IMG/VR virus record: IMGVR_UViG_3300005253_000383
Location: 1 to 45,831 of that record
Length of the DNA stretch: 45,831 nt
Direction: 5' to 3' (one strand)
DNA from: a virus
Below the pieces are notes generated by a model. It made no database searches, had not been told where the DNA came from, and saw only the letters and a list, made by a program, of their open reading frames with translations. Shown here one piece after another: positions 30,701-37,949 of the stretch. Positions within the stretch are counted from its first letter, which is position 1. Each line of letters starts with the position of its first letter. The position numbers and the translations under genes are program-made.

Positions 30701-33474
30701 GTGGGCTGGCTGAAGGTGAGCTTCGCGCGACGATAGAAGAGAACCTGGGCTTTTATGCCAAGCGGAGCTACAGAGCTTTCAAGGATCCTTCCTGGGCAGA
30801 AAAGGTGCCACCAGAAGTGCGGGCCCGCGCCAAGAGTTTTCTTAGGCAACAGTTCCAGGTGCCGGAGAATCTTGAAGGCTTGTCGCGTGGTCAGTTGTTG
30901 CGCCTGGCGAGGTCTCATGGACTGGTTGGTGGACCACAAGGTCAGCCCAGGGCAGATTTCGTGCCTGATCTGAAGAGCAGTACACTGATTGAGGCATTGA
31001 AAAACGTCGGCAATACCGAGGAGAAAATCGAGGGATTAATCGATCAGTTACTCTACGAAGGTAAAGCGGCTGAGAGTCCAGTTGCCATGCTGGCCAAAGG
31101 CAAACTGGGCAGCAAAGACTTATCGATATTCAAGAAGCGCAAGGAAATTGCCCCTGAGATACGCGAGCTGCTGGGCGAGTTCAAGAATGCACGCGTTAAT
31201 TATACTCAGAGCGTATCGAGCATGGCCCAGGTCATTTCGAACCATCAATTTCTTGAACAGGTGAAGCGAGACGGAGTGGGCCGATTCTTGTTTCGGACTC
31301 CGATTACGAATGAGGATGGACAGTTCAAAACACGCATAGCGTCAGACGAGAGCAGTGCTCTGTCTCCTTTGAACGGTCTATTTACGACACCAGAGATCAA
31401 GCGCGCCTTCGAAGATGCACTTGAGCCCAAGACAAATCCGCTGTGGCTGCGTGTTTATTTGGGAGCCAATAGCGCAGTAAAACTGAGTAAGACCGTTTTT
31501 TCTCCAATGACCCATGTTCGCAACGTCGTGGGAAACATCGGATTTGCTGTAGCCAATGGGCACTGGCGAGTCGGCAAGGCGGGTGGCGCATTTAAAACTA
31601 CGATGGCGAGTATCGGCGCATTGAGCGATGCAAAATACCGAGATCTATTTTTAAAGATGCAACGGTTGGGTGTCGTTCATGAGAGCGCGCGGGCAGGTGA
31701 ATTGCGCGACGTAATCCGCGATGCGTCTCAAGGTAACATTGATCAGTTCGCTGAGGACTCTGCGCGAGGGCTTGGTGGGCGTCTTGTTCGCGGAACAGTT
31801 GAAGTGTATCGGGTCGAAGATGACATTTGGAAAGTATTTGCCTTCGAGAATGAAAAAGCAAGGTATGCAAAAGCCCTTCCCGATGCCACCGAATCGGAAA
31901 TAGAAGAGATCGCGGCTCGTATCGTGAGGAACACGTATCCTACGTATTCCTTGGTTCCAAAGGGAATAAAATTACTTCGTAGATTTCCGGTAGTGGGTAC
32001 CTTTGTGAGCTTTCCCGCCGAGGTGGCCAGGACGGGCTGGAACACGCTCTCCCTGGCACGTAGCGAGCTTGCAGACCCTCAGTTGAGGGGGATTGGGGCG
32101 CAGCGGGCAGCGGGTATCGTGACCGCGGCTAGCGGTGTTTACGCAGTGAGTATGGCAAGTGCATTTCTTTTTGGCATAGGCCGTGATGACGAAGAGGATT
32201 TGAGAGAGTTTCTTCCGCCCTGGACTAAAAACAGCCAATTGATTCATTTGGGGCGCAGAAAGAATGGGAATTATCGGTACATCGATCTTGGATATTCCGA
32301 TCCATACAGCTACCTTCGAAATCCCGTGACGGCACTTTTGCGCGGAGACGATTTCGAGGATGGTTTGATTGAAGCAATGATGGAAGCCTTCGAGCCGTTC
32401 CTGGGGGAGGAAATTCTATTCGGAAAAATTTTAGATGTCCGGCGCAACAAGAAGCCGAACGGGGGCCGCGTGTTCAATCCTGAAGATGAATTCCTAAAGC
32501 GATCAGAAGACATCGCACTTCATTTTTACGATGCATTTGAGCCGGGTGCATTTCGTAGCGCCCGCCGTGTTGTTTCCGGACTTCGTGGGGAAGTGAACAT
32601 TTACGGCAAATCTTTCGATCCAACACTAGAGTCTTTGGCCGTTGTTACTGGTCAGCGTCTGTCTGAGGTCGATGTGCGTCAGTCTTTATCTTTTCATACG
32701 AGTCGCTTTTCAGAAGGGCTAAGCGATTCGACGCGCATTTTACTGAAGACAGCCGGGCGAAGCGGTACGGTAAGCTCTGCCGAACTGACGGACGCATTTA
32801 TGCGCTCAAACCGTGCGCGTCATACATGGTTCGATCGTTTACATGGTCAGGCACGTGCGGCGATTCGATTGGGCGTTACCGGTGAAGAAGTAGAGGCCAT
32901 TCTTCTTTCGGGCGGCCTGTCGAAGCAAAACGCGAAGAGTGTTATCGATGGTGGCTACAAGCCCTATATTCCCAGTTCAACTTTCTTGAGTTCTTTGAGT
33001 GGCCGCATTAATCAAGAAGATGTCGTGGCACGTCAGCAATTGATGGTGAAGTTGGGCATTGCAGCTTTCGACGATGAATACGGGGCTTCCCTGGCAATGG
33101 GGGATGTCATTTCTTCTGAATTGGGCAAGGCGTTTCGTTCACCGTTGGCCGCCAAGGATCGAGAACGCGATGAGAGCGATGCCAGTTTCTCGCAGCGCAG
33201 ATCGAAACGTGAACGCGAGATCTCTCAGGCCCGCCAGTTCCTCTCCGGGCTGGAGATCGATGAAGATCAGGCAGTCGAGTTGCTGATTATTCGAGAGATG
33301 GATCGGACCGGCAAAACGCGCGTTGCGGTAATCAGAAGTAGAAGGACGAAAACTGGTAAGTTGACACTCTTCGGCAAGAAGCTACTTCGCATTCGTCGAC
33401 TACTGGACAAAGATGTAGAGCAGGCGGCCAAGAAGCGTCTCCGGCGCCTTGAGTCGAAGAAGAAGGCTTTATAA
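27787..33474 (+). CDS. giant polyvalent-type internal virion protein
   Basis: An 1895-residue protein, the largest in the window and last in the late operon. Residues about 400-500 resemble the DdrB-like ParB domain of phage and plasmid polyvalent proteins (NPSFPVDQIELDP, FVVNGHNRVVLAKR). Around 1235-1260 is KTVFSPMTHVRNVVGN, the S-x-x-T-H-x-R-N motif that recurs in such large proteins. Hydrophobic stretches lie near 145-160, 280-305 and 1440-1465 (ASGVYAVSMASAFLFGIG), suggesting membrane passage. No tape-measure pattern. As a large injected protein it may help DNA enter or act on DNA in the new host. No lysozyme motif seen. Confidence 0.65.
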   Translation: MGTSTLFRFLHSDFPEEEEEKLDEEASILFGFLHPQPVTDPTPSDDERSSRARTTEEAIFEQGARFSLKDSPVVRSVKSGFAQVGSDVKSLVQRVLGDVEGANQTLKEAEALGQLNAQADEFSAIPNTIQRGIRSMISSLTQLGILAPTGPIGIIGGFGLSRFNQALGEADRAGFDESEAISFASKAGIIEAGITAIFQGIGRGGLEAMFGRSVSTAAAQTAGKTVAKQGLKEGLKAVGRGTINELAEEEIISILDLANQKVSDINPEAFTPERIVGTFQSAVVDTAVATVMTMGAAHGAAGAASLATASKATEIDETVDPISSRPLRAEESIDVKEVKETQREEVDKSLEIDRSRTEPPPGRAPEAEATDVPTSEDANVEVVPEQGAEVQDLGGEEKTEGTERGKVNPSFPVDQIELDPKRFQFKLSAGPQGTTGALSDVQSFDPNLAGIVQVYQEPESGRVFVVNGHNRVVLAKRALSEGQSVAATIPVRFLDVESESEARAVGALTNIAEGRGTSLDAAKFFRDTGLNREDLQAKGVPLRENTAAEGLGLANLAPALFNRVVEGDLSVRRGALIGEKLSDENIQLQLVDEILREENRGRKVNDATVSELIDQINVAPVATETQETLFGDETRSRSLAFDRARLVSTIRGRLGKDKRLFALVSKNAAGLERGGNVIDSTGSAAVSSEAAVLLDIFDRVKDIKGPVSDVLNRAAERIGSGEDAKTVTKEAFEEIRAPLSEVITRAKAKGPGRSEGDTAGAETQGLSDPFALDAGTGQSDLFAEASSPESTSPESEPEGAVVPSASVEDEAVASLRESASPINTETDEGSPGRESSLSDEQIDSRFDDEGGFIKIDSVTEATKKVGRSTRGFLRRFFTSKGDLPQDTFEAMIKRDGWFNSQTKRIQFTLRDFDKAAGIAYGGRNKMTNEQIQAVDAVMKGEVEPQTIPKPMRAITQRMRDEIDAMSARLLDSGLAEGELRATIEENLGFYAKRSYRAFKDPSWAEKVPPEVRARAKSFLRQQFQVPENLEGLSRGQLLRLARSHGLVGGPQGQPRADFVPDLKSSTLIEALKNVGNTEEKIEGLIDQLLYEGKAAESPVAMLAKGKLGSKDLSIFKKRKEIAPEIRELLGEFKNARVNYTQSVSSMAQVISNHQFLEQVKRDGVGRFLFRTPITNEDGQFKTRIASDESSALSPLNGLFTTPEIKRAFEDALEPKTNPLWLRVYLGANSAVKLSKTVFSPMTHVRNVVGNIGFAVANGHWRVGKAGGAFKTTMASIGALSDAKYRDLFLKMQRLGVVHESARAGELRDVIRDASQGNIDQFAEDSARGLGGRLVRGTVEVYRVEDDIWKVFAFENEKARYAKALPDATESEIEEIAARIVRNTYPTYSLVPKGIKLLRRFPVVGTFVSFPAEVARTGWNTLSLARSELADPQLRGIGAQRAAGIVTAASGVYAVSMASAFLFGIGRDDEEDLREFLPPWTKNSQLIHLGRRKNGNYRYIDLGYSDPYSYLRNPVTALLRGDDFEDGLIEAMMEAFEPFLGEEILFGKILDVRRNKKPNGGRVFNPEDEFLKRSEDIALHFYDAFEPGAFRSARRVVSGLRGEVNIYGKSFDPTLESLAVVTGQRLSEVDVRQSLSFHTSRFSEGLSDSTRILLKTAGRSGTVSSAELTDAFMRSNRARHTWFDRLHGQARAAIRLGVTGEEVEAILLSGGLSKQNAKSVIDGGYKPYIPSSTFLSSLSGRINQEDVVARQQLMVKLGIAAFDDEYGASLAMGDVISSELGKAFRSPLAAKDRERDESDASFSQRRSKREREISQARQFLSGLEIDEDQAVELLIIREMDRTGKTRVAVIRSRRTKTGKLTLFGKKLLRIRRLLDKDVEQAAKKRLRRLESKKKAL

Positions 33475-33904
33475 ATGGAAACATCCCGCGAGCTTTGTGA
33501 CTCGATAAACCACAACCCGGGTGAAGGGGGACGGGAAACAGAATCCCCCGGATTACACACGGGCAACCAGGGTAGACGGTAATTAAAGCTGGGACATCTT
33601 GCCATACTAGCTGGTACCAAGCGGCCGTTCTGCACTGGGGTAACACAGATTGGAGAACGAATAGGCGGACACCGACAGATGGATAATTGGCCAAATTTGG
33701 CTGGGGGCAGCCCGGTGCCTAATAAAACCCGCGCAAACCGCTGACGCTATCCATGAAGATCAGCTAGATCTATTCCAGGGCGAAGTAACAGTAACAGTCA
33801 CACAAAGCTCCCTGGTATCCATCTAGAGAATGCCCGTTTGCCTGTGAACGGAAATGTATATAGTTACTGTAACTCATACTGTAATAAATAGTTAGGGGTT
33901 CGGA
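33475..33904. other. 430-base non-coding spacer after the late operon
   Basis: No gene of any plausible length. Structures seen: a 48-base hairpin at 33516-33563 (CCCGGGTG with CACACGGG, one G-A mismatch, then GGGGGA 33526-33531 with TCCCCC 33544-33549); the palindrome GCCAAATTTGGC at 33690-33701; a hairpin AGATC-AGCTA-GATCT near 33758-33772; and the repeat cluster and promoter described separately. There is no clear U-tract terminator after the late operon. Sequence composition is less ordered than the 9213-9530 region. Confidence 0.5.
33785..33884. promoter_or_regulatory. ACTGTAA operator cluster and promoter
   Basis: GTAACAGTAACAGT at 33785-33798, GTTACTGTAAC (near-palindrome) at 33863-33873 and TACTGTAA at 33877-33884 share the same core, TTACTGT or its complement. 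A promoter TTTGCC (33837-33842)-16-TATAGT (33859-33864) points right and overlaps the second site, so a repressor bound there would cover the transcription start. The controlled gene would be at 33905. The binding protein is unknown; the core differs from the GATAA sites at 36.3 kb. Confidence 0.4.
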
Positions 33905-34228
33905 ATGGACATCAAATATGATGAGAAGATAGACCCGTTTTCCCCGCAAGGATTAAGGGAGCTACGTAAAGAGTGGGCAGTGCAGGAAGATCGGGAAGCG
34001 CAGCAGGATAGTGATCGTTGTAAATTGATGAAGGCGCCAAAGAGGCCAAAGAAACGACACAAGTTAAGGAAAGGGCGTAAGCCAAAGGGAAAAAGGCGCT
34101 ATGCTGAAATGCAGGGCTATGTCGACGCGCGCATGCGGTCTCTTAGAGGGCGCGAGGCCCTCCTGAAGGAGATTCAGGCCGAAAAAGATGCGACCTCATC
34201 CTCAAGAAACTCTTCGGCCGAAGGGTAG
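33905..34228 (+). CDS. small basic hypothetical protein
   Basis: A 107-residue protein with AGGGG upstream (GTTAGGGGTTCGGA). The middle is strikingly basic (KAPKRPKKRHKLRKGRKPKGKRR), flanked by acidic helices. It could bind nucleic acid or be a small nucleoid-type protein. It has its own promoter candidate and operator-like repeats, and lies outside the late operon. No family recognised. Confidence 0.65.
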   Translation: MDIKYDEKIDPFSPQGLRELRKEWAVQEDREAQQDSDRCKLMKAPKRPKKRHKLRKGRKPKGKRRYAEMQGYVDARMRSLRGREALLKEIQAEKDATSSSRNSSAEG

Positions 34229-34238
34229 GGGCCCGGGG

Positions 34239-34583
34239 TCAGTGGATCGGCGCGGTGGGACCATATAACTGCTTGCTAGGCGCGCCTTTATAGGTAAACT
34301 CGAAGACGGCAGTTTTAACTCTGGCGTTTTTCATGCTTGCTTTTGGGGTTACCACTTCAATCGCGTACCAATTTACTTTGCCAGTAGTGGTTTCGAGAAT
34401 GAAATAATTCTGCACTGTATTTTCGGTGTCATGTCCGCGCCAGCCAACGTATCGGCCTGTTGTCTTCATTATGGACCCGGCCTCGACTTTGCCTTGATTG
34501 ACCAGAATTCCTCCCAGAAAACTCCCTAGGAACGCTACGAGTATGATTAGGGTTACTGTTGTCATGGTATATTGGGTTTTCAT
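34239..34583 (-). CDS. membrane-anchored or secreted small protein
   Basis: A 114-residue protein on the minus strand with site GAGGAGATCGCAAC. The N-terminus MKTQYTMTTVTLIILVAFLGSFLGGIL is a signal anchor or uncleaved signal. The rest is a small beta domain (GRYVGWRGHD, NYFILETTTGKVNWYAIEVV, AVFEFTYKG) predicted outside the cytoplasm. A gene of this type alone on the opposite strand is typical of a lysogenic-conversion (moron) gene that changes the cell surface, for example superinfection exclusion. That role is inferred from context only. Confidence 0.65.
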   Translation of the reverse strand: MKTQYTMTTVTLIILVAFLGSFLGGILVNQGKVEAGSIMKTTGRYVGWRGHDTENTVQNYFILETTTGKVNWYAIEVVTPKASMKNARVKTAVFEFTYKGAPSKQLYGPTAPIH

Positions 34584-34636
34584 GTTGCGATCTCCTCTTG
34601 GTTTGATAGCTAGCGATCAGGATATCATATTTTTCC

Positions 34637-34666
34637 TTGACTTGGAAGAATAATTTGAGATAAAAT
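34637..34666 (+). promoter_or_regulatory. sigma70-type promoter, rightward
   Basis: TTGACT at 34637-34642, 18-base spacer, TAAAAT at 34661-34666. It lies between the divergent moron gene (34583, leftward) and the next rightward genes at 34805. An additional 49-codon frame begins at ATG 34695 but has no clear site and overlaps 34805, so I do not call it. Confidence 0.55.
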
Positions 34667-34804
34667 ATCGACAGTCAACAGGGCAGAACATCGCATGAAC
34701 ACTCCAAATTTGGTCACGAGTAGGCGGAATCCCGTGAGGGCCCGCAAACATCTAGTTCTGCTAGCTGTTGACTCTGCTCGTGGCCTTTTCCTGGAGGAAA
34801 CCCC

Positions 34805-35032
34805 ATGTCGAAGCACACCACAGATCCGTTTACTGAAGAACTAGCCGCAGCAAAGACTGAGCTCGATCTCAGGATAGCGATTGCTCGCTCTGTATTGGCC
34901 GTAGAGGAGTTTCTCGGCCCCGAGCCAGGCAATCACCCTCCTGATAGCTTTGAGAGCGTCGTAGTCGAAACCCTTGAGCTCTATCGGGTTCTCGGTTCCA
35001 GTAGCGTGTCCTACGAAATCAAAGTGGCTTAG
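34805..35032 (+). CDS. small hypothetical protein
   Basis: A 75-residue acidic, helical protein (FTEELAAAKTELDLRIAIARSVLAVEEFLG, then SFESVVVETLELYRVLG) with a strong site CTGGAGGAAACCCC. Eleven bases separate it from the HNH endonuclease gene downstream. No family recognised; it may be expressed from the promoter at 34637. Confidence 0.65.
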   Translation: MSKHTTDPFTEELAAAKTELDLRIAIARSVLAVEEFLGPEPGNHPPDSFESVVVETLELYRVLGSSSVSYEIKVA

Positions 35033-35043
35033 GAAGGCGCTCC

Positions 35044-35727
35044 ATGCCAAAGGCGATTGATTTGACGGGCCAGATGGTCGGCAAGCTGGAGGTCATCTCG
35101 CTGCTTCCGGTCCGACAGGATAACTGCCGATTGTGGTTTTGCTTCTGCCATGCCTGTGGAAGGCACACGATCAGGAAAAGGCCAACTCTAACAGACAAAA
35201 AAACAAAAGCCTGTGGCTGTCTACAGGGAGGAGCACCTGATCTCCGCGGCCAGAGATTTGAGAGACTTGTGGTAATTCAACGTGTAGAAAATGATAATCG
35301 AGGAAACAGTAGATGGCTCTGTCGATGTAGCTGTGGGAATCAGTTGTGCGTTCTCGCTGGTAATTTAATGAGTCATACCACTAAAAGTTGTGGATGTTTC
35401 CGGCGCGAAAGGGCTCGGGCGCTACGTCTTACACACGGAAAAACGGGAAGCGGAGCACATCAAAGTTGGGGGGCAATGCTTGCGCGATGTTCTAATCCGA
35501 ACTCAACAGCTTACAAAAACTACGGGGGTCGGGGAATAAGAATCGAAGATGAGCGCTGGCTAGAATTCGAGAACTTCTACGCCGACTTGGGCGACAGGCC
35601 TGACGGAACAAGCATTGATCGCATCGACAACGACCTGGGCTACTTCAAAGAAAACTGCCGATGGGCTACGCCGAAAGAACAAGCCAGTAACCGACGACCT
35701 GCTAAAAAGAGAAAAGCCAAAGCCTGA
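35044..35727 (+). CDS. HNH endonuclease with duplicated zinc modules
   Basis: A 227-residue paralogue of the endonuclease at 14093. It has two tandem N-terminal Cys modules: LTGQMVGKLEVISLL with FCFCHACGRH and ACGCL (about 7-58), then LRGQRFERLVVIQRV with WLCRCSCGN and SCGCF (about 62-115). A single HNH-type C-terminal part follows ([11 protein letters not shown], then ENCRWAT, then EQASNRR). The last 160 bases of its gene are nearly the same as those of the first copy, so one arose by copying and its N-terminus then duplicated or the other lost a module. A free-standing homing endonuclease is likely. Confidence 0.88.
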   Translation: MPKAIDLTGQMVGKLEVISLLPVRQDNCRLWFCFCHACGRHTIRKRPTLTDKKTKACGCLQGGAPDLRGQRFERLVVIQRVENDNRGNSRWLCRCSCGNQLCVLAGNLMSHTTKSCGCFRRERARALRLTHGKTGSGAHQSWGAMLARCSNPNSTAYKNYGGRGIRIEDERWLEFENFYADLGDRPDGTSIDRIDNDLGYFKENCRWATPKEQASNRRPAKKRKAKA

Positions 35728-35848
35728 TGCCCGCTAAGGCGAAACGCCCTCCGGGGCGTCTGCCGGACGCAGTCTCCCTATAGGTCGTTTGCCTTTATAG
35801 AACCTGTACAATCCTGATACAGGGGCCCCTGGCCGCCCTTTGGGGGGC
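35728..35848. other. GC-rich hairpins between convergent genes
   Basis: The gap between the rightward HNH gene and the leftward repressor contains the hairpin ACGCCC (35744-35749) with GGGCGT (35754-35759), the 12-base palindrome CAGGGGCCCCTG at 35820-35831 and a GCCGCCC-TTT-GGGGGGC stem just after it. Such a pair of hairpins may terminate transcription from both sides, though T-runs are short. Confidence 0.45.
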
Positions 35849-36262
35849 TCAGCTCTCACCCGAGTCCTTCGCTGCGAGCCGTGCATAGTTCCGCCTGAAA
35901 GACTCGAGCTGCTGGATGACCACATCCACAATCTCCATTTTATATTCTATGGAATTGCTTGCAGCCCGAAGTAATCTAGCTTGCGCCAGCAAGAGATTCC
36001 CAATCTCGGTGTGGGGATCTCCGGTGCTCTCGAAGAGATCGTTCAGTTGAGAATCATATTCTGCCACGGTCTCTCGTAAAAGCGCATCTATGGGCCCGGA
36101 GAAGGGGGATGTGTGTGAGCCTCTTCGAATAAGGTTCGTCACATTACTAGCCGACGTTCCTACCTTTTCGGCAATGTCCCGCGGGCTCAGGCCTAAGAGT
36201 TTTGCTTGTTCGTAGGCGTCATCGCGCAATTGGGCCCATTTTCTCATTACTTTTTTATCCAT
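35849..36262 (-). CDS. CI-like prophage repressor
   Basis: A 137-residue leftward regulator. The start at 36262 (MDKKVMRKW) follows GAGGGGGATTGCG; 36277 would be a weaker start. The N-terminal HTH reads LSPRDIAEKVGTSASNVTNLIRRG at about 22-45, an XRE-type fold. The rest is helical (LLRETVAEYDSQLNDLF, IVIQQLESFRRNYARL) and lacks a visible LexA-type self-cleavage domain. Placed divergently from the early promoter with GATAA operators between, it is the likely lysogeny repressor. Confidence 0.78.
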   Translation of the reverse strand: MDKKVMRKWAQLRDDAYEQAKLLGLSPRDIAEKVGTSASNVTNLIRRGSHTSPFSGPIDALLRETVAEYDSQLNDLFESTGDPHTEIGNLLLAQARLLRAASNSIEYKMEIVDVVIQQLESFRRNYARLAAKDSGES

Positions 36263-36295
36263 CGCAATCCCCCTCAAGATTACTTTTTGCTTCAG

Positions 36296-36407
36296 GATAA
36301 GATTTTACAACATATCTTCACATCTTTCAATGTTTTTATCAGATAACACGCAAACCCCGTAAATATTTCTAGCTTTAAGAGTTGACATGATTTGTAGTTT
36401 CTGATAA
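36296..36407. promoter_or_regulatory. GATAA operator array of the immunity region
   Basis: The half-site GATAA occurs at 36296-36300, as the perfect palindrome TTATC-A-GATAA at 36336-36346, and at 36403-36407. The first is just downstream of the leftward promoter -10, the palindrome is just upstream of that promoter's -35, and the last overlaps the -10 of the rightward promoter. This arrangement would let one protein control both promoters. Confidence 0.55.
36302..36330 (-). promoter_or_regulatory. leftward repressor promoter
   Basis: On the minus strand TTGAAA (36330-36325), 17-base spacer, TAAAAT (36307-36302). The -10 matches five of six positions. It would start near 36294, 30 bases before the repressor start, and is well placed to serve as a repressor-maintenance promoter. 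Confidence 0.65.
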
Positions 36408-36410
36408 CCT
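36382..36410 (+). promoter_or_regulatory. rightward early promoter
   Basis: TTGACA at 36382-36387, 17-base spacer, TAACCT at 36405-36410. The -35 is perfect and the -10 weak, overlapped by a GATAA site. It drives the early operon beginning at 36445. Confidence 0.6.
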
Positions 36411-36444
36411 CTCACACATTCGTAACGTACTGGGGGATTCGTAA

Positions 36445-36687
36445 ATGGATAGGGAAAACGTTCTAGGACCCGCAGGGACAGAGCAAAGTGCCCCTGAAGA
36501 AGACCCGAAGGCGTTGTTGACGCCCAGTGAGGTCGCGGCTGAATGTCGAGTGGCGGTCAGCACGGTCTACGGATGGCTCAGTTCGAAGGCGCTCAAAGGG
36601 GAGAAGCTCGGCGGGGGGGTGTGGCGAGTCACAAGGCGATCTCTTTCTGAATTCAAGGGCGAGGCTGATCTTTTCGGGGGTGAATGA
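36445..36687 (+). CDS. small HTH regulator, first early gene
   Basis: An 80-residue protein starting at ATG 36445 with GGGGGATTCG upstream. It contains an HTH_17/MerR-type DNA-binding domain from about residue 24 (LTPSEVAAECRVAVSTVYGWLSSKALKGEKLGGG) with a wing ending in WRVTRRSLSEF. As the first gene after the rightward promoter it sits where lambda Cro does, and may repress the repressor promoter. Overlaps the next gene as ATGA. Confidence 0.75.
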   Translation: MDRENVLGPAGTEQSAPEEDPKALLTPSEVAAECRVAVSTVYGWLSSKALKGEKLGGGVWRVTRRSLSEFKGEADLFGGE

Positions 36688-37949
36688 TGGACGTTCGTCT
36701 GACCAACTCTGAGATGCAGGCCATGAAGGACTGTTCTCGAAAGGCCCAGTTGGCGTACCAGCTTGGTATACGCCCGAGGACGGAACCGCGGCCACTCCGC
36801 GTCGGCTCGGCGTTTCATTTGGGTCTTGATCTTTTTGCGCAATCGCGGAGCGGTGCGATCGATTTGAGCCTAGAGGCCTGCGAAGCCCACGTCATATCGA
36901 AATACGACGAGCATGAACCGGGCGGCGATCCTGATTCTAGGGAGCATTATGAATGGGAAATCGAGCGCGAGATATTGGCCAGGATGCTTGCTGCTTATCG
37001 ATGGCGCTGGCGTGAAGCTGATAGTTCAATTCGATATATCGCGACCGAAGAAGCCTTCGACATTCCGCTCGTGAACCCCGAGACCGGCCGCAGTAGCCGC
37101 ACCTTCACGCTTGCCGGAAAGATCGACAAGATCATTTCCTTCGAAGGCAATACCGAGATCGTCGAACATAAAACGACCACAAGAGAGATCGATCCTTCGA
37201 CCGATGTCGGACAAAAGTACTGGCAACGGCTGCGAATCGACAGCCAGATCAGTACCTACTACATTGCAGCCATGGCCCTGGGCTACAACCCCAAAGACGT
37301 ACTTTACGACGTTGTCTGTATTCCTACGATTGAGCCCTGCTGGCTTAGTCAGCGCGATACGAAGGCACTCAAAGAGACCGGAGAGTACTTCTACACATTC
37401 CGCGGCGACGACAAGCCGACCAGTATTAACATGAATCAATCTGGATGGGGGGACATGTCGGGGCCGCGCCTTGATCAGTGGCGCGAAGAGCGCGAATACG
37501 TTCTCGAAAGCAAAGAAGTCGCCGGCGAGTTGATTGCTACCGTCGACGGTGTGCGCGTCGACGCCAAGAAGGGCGCCAAGTTCGATTCAACTGGCGCGTT
37601 TGCTATCAAGGAGTCAGTTCCGATGTATGGCCAACGCATTACGGCTGACACTTTCCGTCGTCCCGATCATTACTTTATTCGCCGAGCGATTCCACGCCTG
37701 GAGCAAGATCTTCAAGAACATATGTACGGCGTATGGGAACTTGCGCAGCAGTTTCGGCGAAACCGTGAATTAGGCCTATGGCCGAAAAACGATCGGCATT
37801 GTATCGGCTTCGGGACATGCCCCTACTTCGATCTTTGCACCGGAGGATTCGATCCGCGTTCGTTTGCCGAAGGGAAGGCTGATCTTCCCGATGGCTTTGT
37901 CGTTGTTGACAATATTCACCAAGAACTCCCAGATTCACAGGAGGACTGA
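36684..37949 (+). CDS. PD-(D/E)XK nuclease, Cas4/RecB type
   Basis: A 421-residue nuclease. Seen: Cys17 in MKDCSRKAQL, the VGSAFHLGLD segment with the motif I His (about 40-49), FTLAGKIDKI with the catalytic Asp, and the EIVEHKTTT core (E-x-K) about ten residues further. The C-terminus has three more cysteines (CIGFGTCPYFDLC at about 373-385), giving four in the pattern that holds a 4Fe-4S cluster in Cas4 and AddB proteins. It would resect DNA ends for the adjacent recombinase. Overlaps its neighbours as ATGA and TGATGG. Confidence 0.85.
   Translation: MMDVRLTNSEMQAMKDCSRKAQLAYQLGIRPRTEPRPLRVGSAFHLGLDLFAQSRSGAIDLSLEACEAHVISKYDEHEPGGDPDSREHYEWEIEREILARMLAAYRWRWREADSSIRYIATEEAFDIPLVNPETGRSSRTFTLAGKIDKIISFEGNTEIVEHKTTTREIDPSTDVGQKYWQRLRIDSQISTYYIAAMALGYNPKDVLYDVVCIPTIEPCWLSQRDTKALKETGEYFYTFRGDDKPTSINMNQSGWGDMSGPRLDQWREEREYVLESKEVAGELIATVDGVRVDAKKGAKFDSTGAFAIKESVPMYGQRITADTFRRPDHYFIRRAIPRLEQDLQEHMYGVWELAQQFRRNRELGLWPKNDRHCIGFGTCPYFDLCTGGFDPRSFAEGKADLPDGFVVVDNIHQELPDSQED

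Noticed and set aside
27787-33474. Tape-measure protein
   Set aside because: It lies last in the operon, lacks long tape repeats and has polyvalent-type motifs; no tail-assembly chaperone genes precede it.
34695-34844. 49-codon leader before 34805
   Set aside because: No ribosome site, and it overlaps the better-supported gene.
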